41,698 nucleotides of DNA from Echinostoma caproni (taxonomy: Eukaryota; Platyhelminthes; Trematoda; Plagiorchiida; Echinostomatidae): NCBI GenBank assembly GCA_900618425.1, contig UZAN01041044.1, forward strand, positions 3,533-45,230, read 5' to 3'. Every line of letters starts with the position of its first letter. The first letter of the stretch is position 1. The notes beneath the pieces are model-generated. The model worked only from the letters and a program-made list of their open reading frames with translations, was not told the DNA's origin and did no database searches. This document shows positions 1-11,961 of the stretch, one piece after another. A program made the position numbers and the translations under genes.

Positions 1-157
1 TCTCGCTAAACTCTGACTACTGGAGACGTCCAGTTTTGATTGTCTTTTTACAGTTGTTACCAAACAGAAATGTGGAACAGGGAAACTATTGTAGAATGAA
101 CATAACTTACTCAGGAACTAATGCTTTTTGAGGTTCACAAAAGTTTGCTGTTTAGTT

Positions 158-280
158 GTTCGCCGAGCTTGGCAATTGTATTGCAAACTGTAACTGTAAC
201 CAGTTACTGCATTGAGAATGTCACCTCGATTGGTGATGAAACGTTTGCAGCACGATTGCCAAGCTCGGCGAACAAGTGAA
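158..280 (+). repeat. Dispersed repeat R1, copy 1, with inverted half-copy
   Basis: The core, from about 211 (gaatgtcacctcgattggtg) to 280, recurs at 3841-3920 and 8101-8180, so it is a dispersed repeat. This copy has a second feature: 158-188 is the reverse complement of 243-273 with 28 of 31 positions matching, separated by 54 bases. The pair could fold into a long hairpin or record an inverted insertion. Copies 2 and 3 lack the inverted arm. The family is unnamed here. An unannotated SINE or a terminal piece of a larger element are both possible. Confidence 0.65.
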
Positions 281-290
281 CATCAAATTA

Positions 291-3200
291 TACCACCCGA
301 GCTAAAAAACAACAATCAACACCGTTGTTTACAAAACTGTCGTTCACAAAAGTGCCGTGAAATATATTTCTGGGAACGGCTGCAAAAATCGTCTGGGACT
401 CCAGAATCCTATACATTAAAAGATGATATAATGACAAAGATGCCTCCAAACTGTCCAAATATTCTATTTTCACCCTAGATAAAATGCCGTATATATAAGG
501 ATAACAAACCGAAGGATCTCGTGGAAAATTTATCAAAATTTTCTAACTTTATTGGTATGCCATCTCTTGATCTGTTAAGTGCCCCATGATTACCTTCATT
601 GCGTGCTGATCCATACTTTATTTCTGTTTGTTTAGTTCTTTAGGGGAACCAAAATTGCTTTATTCTCTAAGTGACGAAACAGACGTTGCACACTACGAGC
701 ATTTTCGCGGATAGACTTTGGGGACCGAAAGTTAAATGATTAAACAGTGGGTTCGAATCAACGTCGCAGAGATCAACAACATCTCATGTTTTGTAGGAAT
801 TCAAAGTGCATGGACTGAATGCATTTTGCCAACAGTTAGATTTTACAAAAAAGTTTGCCCACCAAAAGTATTAGATGGATGAATCCATCTCAATAATCCT
901 GGTCAGCTTCGTTTCTGATTTTAGTCAAGTGGTTACACATGAATTGTAGAATTCAGATCTAGAAACAATCCACGGACGCAACCCGCGTGTGCATCACATC
1001 ATCAATGTAAAAGTAGACCTCAATTTAGTTGATACCAGGTGATATGTTGTTTCCAGGGTCATTGTGCCGGTAAGCATATGCGGTTTGTAAACTCATTTGG
1101 GGCTAATACCTCGGACGGGACTAAGAGAAAGAACGTACATCAAACGATCGAGAGACGCATCGTTTTAACGATTATACAACAAATAATATTGGCTCATTCA
1201 CAAAGAAACCGCATTTATATAGCTGATTCACTGTATTCTACAGCGACAGTTAACATAGAATGAAAAGTGTAAAGTCCTCTTCTTGCCCCCCAGTAAGGTC
1301 TCCGGATCAGAGTTGACACATTTACCAGACCTGTTGATCTCGTTGCTTCTGACAGATTTGCACTCCTCTGTCCATCACTGTTTGTCAGTCTATCCAACTA
1401 ACACACACTCCCTGATGCCCCGAGGAAGAGGGTGGGGTGGGTGAGGAAATTTTGCCATCATCTGCCAACAATACACCGAATGGCGAATAATTTAGCAAAG
1501 ATAAAGTTTTCTTAGTGAAGATCACCTCTACTAAATGACTAATTGAGAGCTGTTTCTTTTTGCAATCAACTGTATTCATCATTATTCACTCCAGATTAAA
1601 AAAGGTTACCTTTACTCTCCCCATTGGGATGCCTTCAGTGTTGATAAATACTCATGAAAAGGTCAATTGAAGTCGCCTAGAGAGTAGTTAGGAACGTCCT
1701 TCCAGTCCGGGTAATGTTCACCTAACACACAAAGTCGGGGTCGTTTATTGTTTCGCGGTGTGGCTGCTCAAGCTTTGCAAGCAAAGTTAAGGATATGTAT
1801 GGTTAGGATGATCTGCAATTTCCTGCCTGTTTATCAATACTTACACGGAAGGCTTTGCGTCTAGTGATGAAAATCGAGACAGGCTGGTAAGTATGTCCTA
1901 CTGATGGGATCCAACGAGGATGAAACGCAATTCCGATGCCTTATGGACCAAGGAGTAGATTCATGGTGTCTATTCCCAAATCATATGTTGATTGTAGATT
2001 TTTCACGATCCGGATAGACCGTGACTCTTGCATGCACAGGGTGGAGCTGGAAACCCGGAATATTCAGTTATGAGAGCTTATGTTAAGGTATATATGATCA
2101 TAAGATTTACAAATGCTGGGTGCGTGTAATTCCACGTCTTTCTTATTGGTAAATAGCGTAATTGGTTTGAATCTAGTAATTTATTACATTTTAGAGAAAA
2201 CAAATACTAAGGACGTAACTGTTTGTATTTTATAGAATTCAGAAACTACATGGGTTTCTAATTTGCTTTGGGTTACTTGTCAACGATTTGCCTCTGGAAT
2301 GTGTGTTTAGCCCGCAATTGAATGCGAGACAGCGCAGAAACACGCAACCCTGACACATGGGCGTTAATAATTACCCGGTATTCACCTAAAATGCATTAAC
2401 CACATAACCGACAGACATAGTAGAGGTATATACTTGCACATCATATCTGATTCTGCATCTATGATGTGGGATCAGATGCCGTTTTGGACTGAATGTCGCT
2501 CATTTCAGTGTACGTATAATCCAAAAATGCCGATAAACCCTGATCAGAGATAGGAGGGCAAATGACAAAGTTGCTGTTCAAACAGCCCCGAAAAAGATGT
2601 ATCTGTTGTTTAACGGAACCGTGTTCAGTACACCGAGAAGGACGATGAACCAGAACGAAAGTTTTAAAAACAATTCGTTTCGCCTAACGATTGCATGCAG
2701 TAAACAGCGCAGAAGACCAGTAAGGGGTTGGATGACATACCGGTATAATAGTATCATCCTGCTATCAATGAATGTGCTTTCTTCTATTTTTATGCATGAT
2801 GTATGCTTAAAAAAATAATTTTTTTTGGAGACACTGAATTAATCACTTTAATGCAGGACTGGTACGAATTTGATCTGAAGACCCCAATGAAGTTTATTAG
2901 CGGTAAATCTGTAATTGCATCATCCACAGTCAGTTCCCCGTTGAACGCGACGTATGCTATCAATCTGATATGGTGTGAAATGAATCTATGAAGTGACTGC
3001 AGAGTTTCTATCACTGACAGAGGGATATATGTGTTGGGACAATCATCCAAATATTCATGAAGGATTTGTTCATGAACTTCCATTGCGGCAACCATTTCAA
3101 TTAATCCGGTTCTCTAAATTCCAGTGTATGCTCAAATCAACTATCACACACTCATCAGGTTCACTTGGTGATTCAAATCACCGAGAGGACCAGTTAATAA

Positions 3201-3690
3201 TATACTTTAAACGAAAGTGTCATTAATGGGTGGCAGTAATGCTTCTAGAACAGACATACATGACCTTGGATAGGAGAAAACTAGCATAAGACTATTATTA
3301 TGGTGTAAAACAATCTGTATGTAGAGAGCTACATGAAACAGGCAGCCTTTGTATGTCTGTGGCCTCCGTTCTAAATGTTGGTGGTCAATTTATATATTCA
3401 ATAAATAATAAAGGAAATATAAGTCATACATTTTTTACATTTTCTTAAGCTTTTAGAGTAAGCAACAGACATGAACTCCCTGTTTATAAGTTAGGCAACG
3501 ACTGTGGTATTGTAACTGTGGACTGCTTTGCCAATTTACAAGTATTAGTTAGCAGTTCTTTCTTTGAGATGACCAAAACACCCGTTTGCTTCAAGATCAA
3601 GCTAATCAATAAATTGAACGGATCACACGGGGTCAATGAAAAGACGAGTGATTTGGAGCGCAAACGACCGTATAATGCAATGGCTTTTAG
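291..3690. other. Long stretch with no supported gene
   Basis: I recognise no family here. Open frames are short. Several acceptor-like sites precede short open frames, for example a strong pyrimidine tract and ttctttag before 644, open to a TAG at 712-714. There is also a strong donor (CTG before gtaagtatg) at 1887 that closes an open frame starting near 1830. A 46-base acceptor-to-donor unit lies at 2857-2902. Each is the kind of signal expected by chance in 3 kb, so none is called as a gene. Confidence 0.4.
2790..3113 (-). CDS. Unassigned open reading frame
   Basis: The minus strand is open for 107 codons between a TAG just upstream of 3113 and a TAA at 2790. The first ATG (3095-3093) gives a 101-residue peptide starting MVAAMEVHEQILHEYLDD. 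I recognise no domain, signal peptide or membrane segment. About this many frames of similar length are expected by chance in 41 kb of six frames, so it may not be coding. The opposite strand carries a rival splice-bounded 46-base unit at 2857-2902. Confidence 0.15.
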   Translation of the reverse strand, partial: RTGLIEMVAAMEVHEQILHEYLDDCPNTYIPLSVIETLQSLHRFISHHIRLIAYVAFNGELTVDDAITDLPLINFIGVFRSNSYQSCIKVINSVSPKKIIFLSIHHA

Positions 3691-3708
3691 CCGCTGCTGA
3701 ATCGATGA

Positions 3709-3960
3709 AGCCAATTTGGTCAACCAAACGCTTGCTACGGAGAAGATTCACTGGTTGACGTCAAACACACAAAACCATGACAAAGTATCGAAAATTGGTT
3801 CTCGTACTTGGGTGAACTGAATCAACAGTGCTTGTGACAAGCATTGATGATGTCACCTCAGCTGGTGATGAAACGTTTGCAAACAAATTGCTAGGCTCGG
3901 CGAACAGGCGAAATAGAACACAAAACCATATCACTACATGAACGCATGTGGTTCAAATTT
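3709..3960 (+). repeat. Dispersed repeat R1, copy 2, with flanks
   Basis: The core at 3841-3920 matches R1 copies 1 and 3 (tgatgtcacctcagctggtg, then aaacgtttgc and ggctcggcgaacagg). The flanks are also repetitive. The piece beginning agccaatttggtcaaccaa at 3709 and the piece cactacatgaacgcatgtgg near 3932 both have weaker relatives, in the same order, at 39093-39180. That suggests the full repeat unit is about 250 bases and that the 39.1 kb copy has lost the R1 core. Confidence 0.55.
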
Positions 3961-3969
3961 GGTGAAAAA

Positions 3970-5270
3970 AACGATGGTGGATCACTGAAAATGAACGGGC
4001 GAGGCCCAATTGAATCCATTTGCGTATAATAAGCGTACTTGTTTCTAAATCGAATACATTCTGTATATGAAAAAACGGGGTCGTTCTTCTGTAGGCAGTA
4101 ATTATTTCAGATAATATAACATCTCATTCAACGATATCAGTCGTAATCCACGCAAGGTAGATTCAAATGTAAGCAACAACGCACCAAATAATGTTCTCAA
4201 TTAGCGTGAGGGCGGATAATATGACAGCTTAGCATTTGAAAGCGGCACGCTTGTCATGAATAAACTATTTACAGTTGACCAGAAACGAATGCCGTTTTTC
4301 GTTTTTGGTTACTTTGTAAGATAACCAAACTTATCCCACGTAATTATTTTTTTTAGATTTCACTAATCCATGGGAAAGCATCGCTCATTGAAAATTAAAT
4401 TATTCCTCATACCAAGAACATATTTTGCTTCTGGAAACTGAATCATTCTTGAGAGATTGCACGTATTACAGATATCGGTCATTTTGTTGTTCATCATAGA
4501 TGAACTGTTAACTCGTCAAGGTGATCTCTCATACGCGTAGCGAATGAGCAAGATTTTCGACTTGGCCGTTACTCCGCACTGGGAATCGTAGCTGTTGTGT
4601 GTAGTTGGTGATTCCGCCTTGTGAATGGGTAGATCCTACCTACGGGTGTTCGTCAAATTCTTGCGAGATGTCGGTTAATTTAGAAATACATTTCAGTTTC
4701 CCACATCACACTTGCGTTTCGATAGCTTTGTTTTATGAGTATTTATATATTCGGATATTTATCCCCCAGGCAACGTTCTGATTTCTCCTAATCTAGTATT
4801 TGAATTCGCTTGACTGCTTGTGTTACTGTGATATTTGTGACAGTTCTAAAGTGACAACACAGAAAGTTAGAATCTGATATCATCAAATTGATGACTATCG
4901 TTTTACAAAGATACCTATGCTGATCAATAGACCTTTTCTGAATGACATTCGGTTTTCGTACGATGTGAAGTACATGGACCAGTATATCATAAGTGGAACA
5001 TATTTTGACTAGAAGGGCGTAAAATATAAACAGGAAAAAACGTGAAAATTAACATTACCTTTAGGAGTGTGGCTGGTGGAATAGGTGTTTAGTAAAACAC
5101 CCAAGATTAAACCGATTGAGTTACCCAACATCATTTGTCATACAATTGGGGATTATGAACAACGTTTGACAGAGGCGCGTTAACGCAGTGTTTCAATTTT
5201 TGACTTGTACAAGTGCTCCGGAATTTCATGTATTCAATGAAATGGATCGAATGTGTAACCACAACCTGTT
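3970..5270. other. No supported gene
   Basis: I see no open frame over about 60 codons, no recognisable protein signature and no tandem repeat. The segment around 4510-4670 is somewhat richer in GC than its surroundings and could be an old repeat, but I could not match it within the window. Confidence 0.4.
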
Positions 5271-6561
5271 TTGAGAGGACTATAAGGAATAGAACCAAAA
5301 AAGATGGTCAGAAGGCTTCCGAAAAATCCGAGGAAGCATCGAGCTGGTTTGAGAGTTGCTCTTCGGAAACAAACAATCTCCCGCTTGTGTGTTCTCATCA
5401 GTCTCAGTTCTAACGTTCGATCTCTTATCGGAAACACGGTCTATCTCACCAGCTTAGTCAGGCTTCAAGTTGGCTCCACAATTGAACTGAGGACAAAAAT
5501 CAGTACACCTGGATGGTTTCGCTAGCTGTCGTGTCGATCGTCCTTTTTCTTATTTCTGGTGGGGTGTTGATCTAATCATGTTTGTCAAAAATCAGTGGTG
5601 TCATGTGACCAAAAATGTGTTATTTTATTCCACACGTTATATGAACGCATCAGTACTTCAAATATCTCCGCCTTTCTCGGTCACCCATTCTTTAAATTTA
5701 TATAGCCCCCTCTTGCTCATCTCATGCTCTTAATGATTATTATGACTCTCAGATCTATTGAATGAATATAGAGACACTTCAGTCTGTATAATTTGTGGTG
5801 ACTTTAATAATTCCGGTGCCCGTTTCTTGACCAGTTTGGTTCTTCAAAACATTGTTATCTTCCGACTAGGTTTGATGCACATCTGAATTTGGGTTTTATC
5901 AACCTTCCCCGTTTACTTATTGTAGAACGCCGCTTCCCACTGGGAGTAATGTCTGATCATTCTATGTTGAAGTTTTCCCCTGCCATCTTTAGCAGAAAAA
6001 AACCATCGTAATCGAAGTCGTGATCACATGCTTTTAGTAAGACAACGTTCTGCAGAAAACCTCACAAGGTTAAGCGGAATGATCCCAACTCGCCCGTTTT
6101 CTGTGATCAATTAACAAGTTACTTAAACTTTTGCTACAATGTTTCTGTTTCTCAGAGACAATGTATATCCACCCCGATTGATTCCCTTTCCCCACATAAA
6201 AAACAATTCCATCATAGAAAGGAACCTGCCTTCAAAATGCATAAGCGCAACGAGGTTCCCTCTCCTTCTAAAAATCTAGCCGGGTTGAACTTTGAAGTCT
6301 AAACTCTTTACATGACCGTGCTCAATTTGACAACATACATAGCCGTGACACCTGACAGGTCCTCATGCGAATTTCTGGCATCACATCCTCTGTTCACACA
6401 CTTCAATGTTGGCAACCCAAACCAGTTTGTACACACCCATTCCAGCTGTACCCCGGATGCCTGCTCATTTCATCAAAACAGAAAGAAGACAAATGAAGAT
6501 AAATGCTTATTTGTCCCACTTTGTTTCTTCCCACCTGGATTAGAAATCAAGGCGTACGCAA

Positions 6562-6879
6562 ATGTTTTCTGATTACAGTGATACCTTCAACGCAATTGAT
6601 GGACACATTTTGCTAAATACCCTATTTTCTGGCGGACTTCAATCTTTTACCATTGTACTCTTGGCGAACTATTTCTCCAATCGTCAGCAGTTCACACGCC
6701 AGAAAGGTCATACACCTTCACTGCTACCCTCCTCACAAGGCGTTCTGCAAGACGTTATTTCATCCCCTTTTCTATTTTCTGCTTACATGTCCTCTATGCC
6801 TGTGAGCAACTCTTCTCTTCCTTTTAAGTATACAAATGATATAATATTTAGAATGCCTTTCTCCAACCCTTCATTTTAA
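6562..6879 (+). pseudogene. RT palm fragment of LINE A
   Basis: This is the longest intact open frame in LINE A. It reads through conserved non-LTR RT blocks: DYSDTFNAIDGHILLN (block A, where an acidic residue binds metal), SNRQQFTR, SQGVLQDVISSPFLFSAYMS (block B, normally GVPQG-LSP), and FKYTNDIIF (block C). Block C normally reads Y/F-A-D-D. Here bases 6829-6840 encode YTND, so one catalytic Asp is now Asn and the preceding Ala is Thr. Polymerase activity would be lost even if the frame were repaired. The frame stops at 6877-6879, and the thumb and tail continue in other frames. Confidence 0.8.
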
Positions 6880-7039
6880 ACCGCTCTACAAGGAGGCGTG
6901 TCGGAAATAGTTGAGTGGTCTCAACAAAGGAACCTTCGCACAAACCCCCCAAAATGTAATGACGTAATGTTTTCCCTTTTCGAAAGGGCAAAAGTATGAA
7001 TAATTATCAAACGTCAGTCTGCCTTTGTTTGTAATCAGT

Positions 7040-7590
7040 GCCCAGGTGGAACAAAAACCGTCTGTTCAAGAAATCTTGGCGTTAGTTTCAACCGTAACCT
7101 GTCACCTAATCTGACCACGTTATTGATGTGTTTTATGAAGATCAGCAGGTTAACGCTTTATGTTTCATGTCTTAAATTAGTTTCTATCCCAAAACAGCTC
7201 ATAAGGAGTTTTGTTTTTGCTTTCATTATGCCTCACTGGCTTGTTATCTTCCTGTTATCTTCCCTGGTCTTTTTGATAAGGACCTCAAACTCATTTCCCA
7301 ATCTCTCGAGTTTCCGCCGGTTTGTAGTCTCATACCACAGGAACATCCGGTACGGTATGTGGTGACCTACCATCTCAAGTCTTGTTAAACATTCCTCAAT
7401 AAGATTTTATCTGATATTTAGCATCCCCTTTATTTCGTCATTATTTCGAGCCTTTCTCACTCATCCACCCGTTCCACTCACAAACTTATAAAGACACGCA
7501 CTGAAGCTTACAGGCGGTCTGTAGTTCCTTATCGCGCCAGATTTCTAACAAACCATGAACTCGTTGCAGGAAATCTGGGCAAAACGCTAA
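7040..7590 (+). pseudogene. RT thumb and C-terminal tail of LINE A
   Basis: Frames hop, but homology to the LINE family tail is clear. It reads RNLGVSFNRNLS near 7070, then KISRLTLYVSCLKL, FAFIMPHWL, PVIFPGLFDKDLKLISQSLE and finally RRSVVPYRARFLTNHE near 7512. LINE B carries the same blocks in the same order. A short 3' UTR may run to about 7690, where A/T-rich sequence begins. Confidence 0.75.
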
Positions 7591-8083
7591 ACTAAACCAA
7601 TCGTAAACGCACGAGTATACCATTGCATTTTCAATGTTGCTGTCCGTTTTCACATGTTTTAATTGCAGTATTATAATGTTTTTTTCATTTTTTGTTGATA
7701 TACTGTGGTTATGTGATTGCTGAATATCCACTTTTCGAGGTGTATAAAGCCATTCCTTGACTCGACTTGCCAATAACAGTCGTTTTTTTCATTTCTCGAA
7801 TTTGGTATTTATATTACTCGTTCACAGTGAATAGCTTGTCTTTCAAATTGAGCGCCAACCTAACACTTTGCTTCTGTTACTTACCGAAGGTCATTTGGTT
7901 TGACCTGAAGTCGACCTTGGGTGCAGTTTAGTTGTTGTTGAATTTGTTGAAGACACCTCCCTTTTCTGCGTGATGATAAGGTTTCAGGTTACCTAGATGG
8001 AGCTTTTCATTTCTTTGCCGAGTTTCCTGAATTGGTTACAATCGCATCGAAGTGAAACCTATCGTATCCGAACCACTATGACA

Positions 8084-8185
8084 GTTCTGGTCACTTCACA
8101 AGCACTGATGATGTCACCTCGGCTGGTGATGAAACGTTTGCAGCACAATTGCCAAGCTCGGCGAACAGGTGAAATGGAATACAGT
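8084..8185 (+). repeat. Dispersed repeat R1, copy 3
   Basis: This is the best preserved R1 copy. It starts near ggtcacttcacaagcactga and continues through tgatgtcacctcggctggtg, gaaacgtttgcagcacaatt and gccaagctcggcgaacaggt. It matches 211-280 and 3841-3920 base for base over most of its length. All three copies point the same way. R1 also shares the string tggtcacttcac with the reverse complement of the 28.5 kb R3 copy, hinting at a common origin. Confidence 0.7.
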
Positions 8186-8239
8186 TCTGGGATGTCCGCG
8201 AATGGTTGCCAATGGTTCTTCTCTGATGAAATTTAGTTT

Positions 8240-9290
8240 AACGGAGGGGACTGATTCAAACGCATCGTTCTCTGGCCTGTTGCAACTGATGCACCTTGTC
8301 AAAAAGTGACCTTACTGAGTCAAGAGCGCATGCCTAGTAATTAAACAGCTTTTTCTCTGAATTGCAAACCTAAAGTTTACAGATAGTTATCACGTATGTC
8401 ACTCGCATCAACATCTAACAGGTTTTTGTTTACCACCGTTGATTAAACTGCCGGATTAGCTAGCTCTGTAAGAAAACATTTACAAACTTGGAAATATCAC
8501 TTCCCGATTGAACGATACTTGGTCACACGCTGGATCGAATAAGCGTTACGTTTTGTATAGGTGTTTTCATTGCTTACAGCTTATTTAAAATTACGTGTGT
8601 GTAATACCATGAACACGTGATCTCAAGATCTGCATGAAAAGACCGAGACAGAATAACCCCCCTAAATAGAATTTTCGAAAATGCGGAAGTAACGGGGAAT
8701 CGTTTATTTCGACATAAGTCTATGGAGATTAATCAATGTACTGAACTAGCGGATGACTGAATCTTCACCTCCCTCAAGGTTGTCACCTACCTAAAACGAA
8801 ACTGAACAGAAACAGCCGGAACCGTATATTAATGATTGTCTTTTTTCCGGATTGCCATATTTGTTTTAATGAAATGAGGAGGTATGCAAGGGGAGCGATT
8901 TAGGTATTCAGTAATCAGGAAGGATGACATTGTACCGTGCAACAGTGTTACATCAAAGAACACACATTAAACAAGCAAAATTGTAAACAACTTAGTAGCT
9001 AAAGGTTCTTTAAAGTCTTGTTTTCCGTTCCTGAATTATAATAAGAATTACAAACTGACCACAAACTATTTTCTGAATGATGCGCAACGAATAAATATGA
9101 AAAGTGCTTTAGTTTTACCCTTTACGAAGAAAAATCGTTTAATAGTATAGATTGAGCTGCATTCCTTATGTTATTATTCGTATGCATATCTTTGTATGAT
9201 ATAATTATTGCATGTTTCTAGGCACTTCATTCTGGTTTTGTTTGCATTGTCTGTTTGTGTCACTGAATACACTACTGTCATTTTGCATCA
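8240..9290. other. No supported gene
   Basis: AT-rich sequence without long open frames or recognised repeats. The end of the stretch (9225-9295) is pyrimidine-rich and serves as the tract before the acceptor called at 9296. Confidence 0.4.
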
Positions 9291-9295
9291 TCCAG

Positions 9296-9431
9296 CTCCA
9301 GTAAGCTCCAAACTTCCAAATACGACCTTTTCAGTGAAACTGCAGCCGTTTTAGGGATGGAAGAAACGAGCAGAGCAGTAACTGTACAAAGAAAGTTTTC
9401 TAACCGGCAAACTGTCAACGAAATAATCTGA
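9296..9431 (+). CDS. Candidate host exon (terminal or internal), unassigned
   Basis: A long pyrimidine-rich tract (9225-9290) ends in catcatccag. The next base opens a frame of 44 codons to a TGA at 9429-9431, beginning SSKLQTSKYDLFSETAAVLG and ending NRQTVNEII. Composition is mixed and hydrophilic, with no low complexity. A possible internal donor lies at 9377 (GCA before gtaact). I recognise no family. It sits 120 bases upstream of another acceptor-bounded frame, which modestly supports a shared gene. Chance remains a serious alternative. Confidence 0.3.
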
Positions 9432-9552
9432 ATGAGTATTAATCTATTAGTTTGAAAACTATCCAGATTTCAGCATAATGGAGGGAGAAAGTTGTTTTTA
9501 TGAAGAGTATGGCGGTTTTTTGTTGGAATATCAGTTTTTTTATTGATTCCAG

Positions 9553-9647
9553 CTGACTATCCTTTGGACTTCCCCATGACGCACAGTCATCAGTTCATCG
9601 ACTGGAAACTCGAGTGTAGTGCTTCCCATACCACTACTCACAAGTGA
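9553..9647 (+). CDS. Candidate host exon, unassigned
   Basis: The acceptor is strong on paper (tttttttattgattccag). After two bases that complete a codon, the frame reads DYPLDFPMTHSHQFIDWK and continues for 29 codons to TGA at 9645-9647. A donor-like gtgagt follows at 9649, and another GT (gtgact) lies just before the stop. I do not recognise the peptide. Its phase does not join simply to the full preceding frame, so if both are exons, an internal donor of the first would be needed. Confidence 0.25.
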
Positions 9648-11057
9648 CTGTGAGTCACATGCGGAATAGCAGTTTGTCAATTCAATAGTTACACGCTTCA
9701 TAAAAGTGTCCATTCACCTTGCTTTCTGTTCTGTGTTACCTGTGTCTAATTACATGCTCAGCACCGCTTGTTTTGATATCTGCATATGTATCACAATAAT
9801 TGCGATCAAATCTGTTTGTTTTGCGTAGTTGCCGCTCTATCGTTGATTCGTTTTGTGCAAGAAAATGTATAAATACTTTGAGGCTTTGCAGTTCAACAAA
9901 AGCACATTTTGAAGCATTTGCCAAATAAATTCGTCAAGACCAGCAACTGTCCGGGTGAAAGTTTATCACATTTGTTTGGATAACTCTAAAAAACCAGCTT
10001 ATATGTTATCGAACCAGAACTCAGCTTAATACCACAATTAGAAGAAAGCGATATACAATTTCTGAAGTATCAAAATTATGAGAAGTTATGGGAGCTCTAG
10101 GATATGTGACTTTTAATCTCACTTACGTGGAGGTTGTTGTCCAGCCCCTGATTCCATTCGGACAAGTGAATTAGGTGTTTACAATAAAACAAATATGTAA
10201 TTCAAATGATTCGACTATTTTTCGCGGTTTAATGAAAATATTATAACAATATCAGGGATAAGCCTCGGTCAATCTATTTCATTTATGTCTACCACAAATT
10301 GGTATCATTGGATGTTTCTGTTGATAACTGTGAGTTACCTCGAAACATTCTTTAGGATACACCAGCCATACTAGTTAACACATACTCGTAACGTTTCACA
10401 ACAATGTTATGATTTCTCCTGTAATTTGTTCATCCATCTTTTGCCTTGGGCAGATCAAATTGGATTTATCATGTCGATTTCATTTTGAAGAAGGAGTGTT
10501 TTTCCCAAACCCATATCCATGGGTGCAAACGTTTTCACTTCATTTTCGTCCTGATAATTTCCCACTCGGAACAGTGGTTATCCTGAAACGCAGTCTCTTG
10601 TTACCACTAATGACCAATTGCTTGTTACACTCATTAATCAAACCCAATCACTCGGGGACTTGTGATTAGTGTCCTTCTCTCAATAGCTGGCGGTTTGATC
10701 TCTATGTGTGAGCATAGATGTGATTTTACTCCACACAACACAAAGTTTCTTTCACATTACCCGGGATTTGGCGTGCTGTCTCTATTTTTCTCTAGATATG
10801 CCAGTTTTTGATTTCAACAATGTCTAAGGTGATGCGGCAGGTGTAAAATATTTTAGACTAAGTAGAAAATAATCAATAATTTGGTAGTTTCCTCTGGTAC
10901 GTGCCACACTCCGTCCATCAAACGACAGTCACTTTGGGTCGCATTGGGCATAACTGGTTGGTTTTATTGTGCGTTGTTTCTATCCCGAATTTGTCTAACT
11001 GTGCGAAAGATACACAGTATAAGACCTAAATTGAGTTTGTGGCTCATATTGGGTCAG

Positions 11058-11103
11058 GCACAGTGATGTGCTGCACATTGGAGCAGTGCGATTTTATTTA
11101 CAA
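11058..11103 (+). CDS. Candidate short internal exon, unassigned
   Basis: A 46-base unit lies between an acceptor (catattgggtcag) and a donor (CAA before gtgaggtg). One frame is open: one leading base, then HSDVLHIGAVRFYLQ. It ends in phase 0, and the next candidate at 11962 opens in phase 0, so the two could join without a frame change. The pyrimidine tract is weak. Confidence 0.2.
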
Positions 11104-11418
11104 GTGAGGTGTGTAATTGTAAGTTAGCAAGAAAACAGCCTTCATCGGGGTCAAATGCTTTACATTATCCAAAGTGCCACGTGCTGCAAGTTACATTTGA
11201 AGTGACCAGAAAAGTTTTGGTTCACTGAACGGCAGAAACAAGGTTCTTGCAAAAGTAGGTCAACAGAGGACCTTTTCTCACTTGAGAGTTAACATGTCAA
11301 CAACCATATTTAGTCCGCAGATAATTAATCCAAATGTTAAAAGAAAGATCGATGCGAAGTAATAACCTGTTGGATCCGAGATGCGGAATTAAGCGAAATC
11401 CCACGGGTCGTAAAGGAA

Positions 11419-11440
11419 TGGGTCGACGTTTGCCGACCCA
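11419..11440. repeat. Short perfect hairpin
   Basis: Seven-base arms tgggtcg and cgaccca are separated by an 8-base loop. The surrounding 11.38-11.52 kb segment is richer in GC than its neighbours and may be part of an unrecognised repeat. Confidence 0.4.
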
Positions 11441-11961
11441 AGGTTCTTGCACTGCATTTCTAGGCCATTCACGCTATAGAACCGTTTGCGGCCGCATACA
11501 GTTTCCAGTGACTTATGTCAACAAACTGCTTTTTGTTTTTTTATTCCCTGATTAAATTAGCAAAAGCACATGTATCCTAATTATAAGACTCGGTTTAACG
11601 GGAATAACAAAACGCCATCAAACAAGAAATATTGATTTTCGTTGTTTTTATTGTATTGCCTAACTAATTTTTTTCTTTCGAAGTAGCACAACTTGCATCC
11701 TAGTGGTACCGGTGATGCTTACTCGAATGATGACACAGGAGGAGAATAAAGGCATGACACTTGCGTCGACAATCAAAATTTGAATTAGAAAATGATGATG
11801 ACCAGCGCCAAAATCAAAATAGTGAACGCCACTTACTGAAAAGTCTTTTTTGATGCACTGTTAGCGATGTAAATAGTAGACAAATGCGATTTGCAGTCAT
11901 TAAAGTTACGTCTTTATCACATTGCACACCATATATATTTTTGGTTGAATCTTTAGTGCAG

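Larger units (their letters stand above)
5280..7690 (+). mobile_element. Decayed non-LTR retrotransposon (LINE A, CR1/Jockey-like)
   Basis: This is a plus-strand LINE with one multidomain ORF now broken by many stops and frameshifts. In order it holds a basic segment and the start of the apurinic-type endonuclease (NVRSLIGN near 5415), the endonuclease box CGDFNN near 5793-5810, and the endonuclease end box (LGVMSDHS near 5944-5967). RT then runs from about 6550, followed by a long C-terminal tail reaching about 7580. The tail matches LINE B at 23.2-23.7 kb (shared pattern PVIFPGL followed by K/D-D-F/L-K), so A and B are one family. The 5' part of the RT (fingers) is poorly preserved or deleted. 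Clade assignment is inference from motif style. Confidence 0.85.

Noticed and set aside
644..714. Exon after a strong acceptor-like tract (EPKLLYSLSDETDVAHYEHF...)
   Set aside because: Only 22 codons to a stop, with no partner exon or donor of quality; such units arise often by chance.
7486..7773. 95-codon minus-strand open frame
   Set aside because: It is antisense to the LINE A tail and 3' UTR and matches nothing.
158..8185. R1 copies as a CRISPR-like array
   Set aside because: Copies are kilobases apart, imperfect, and the genome is eukaryotic.
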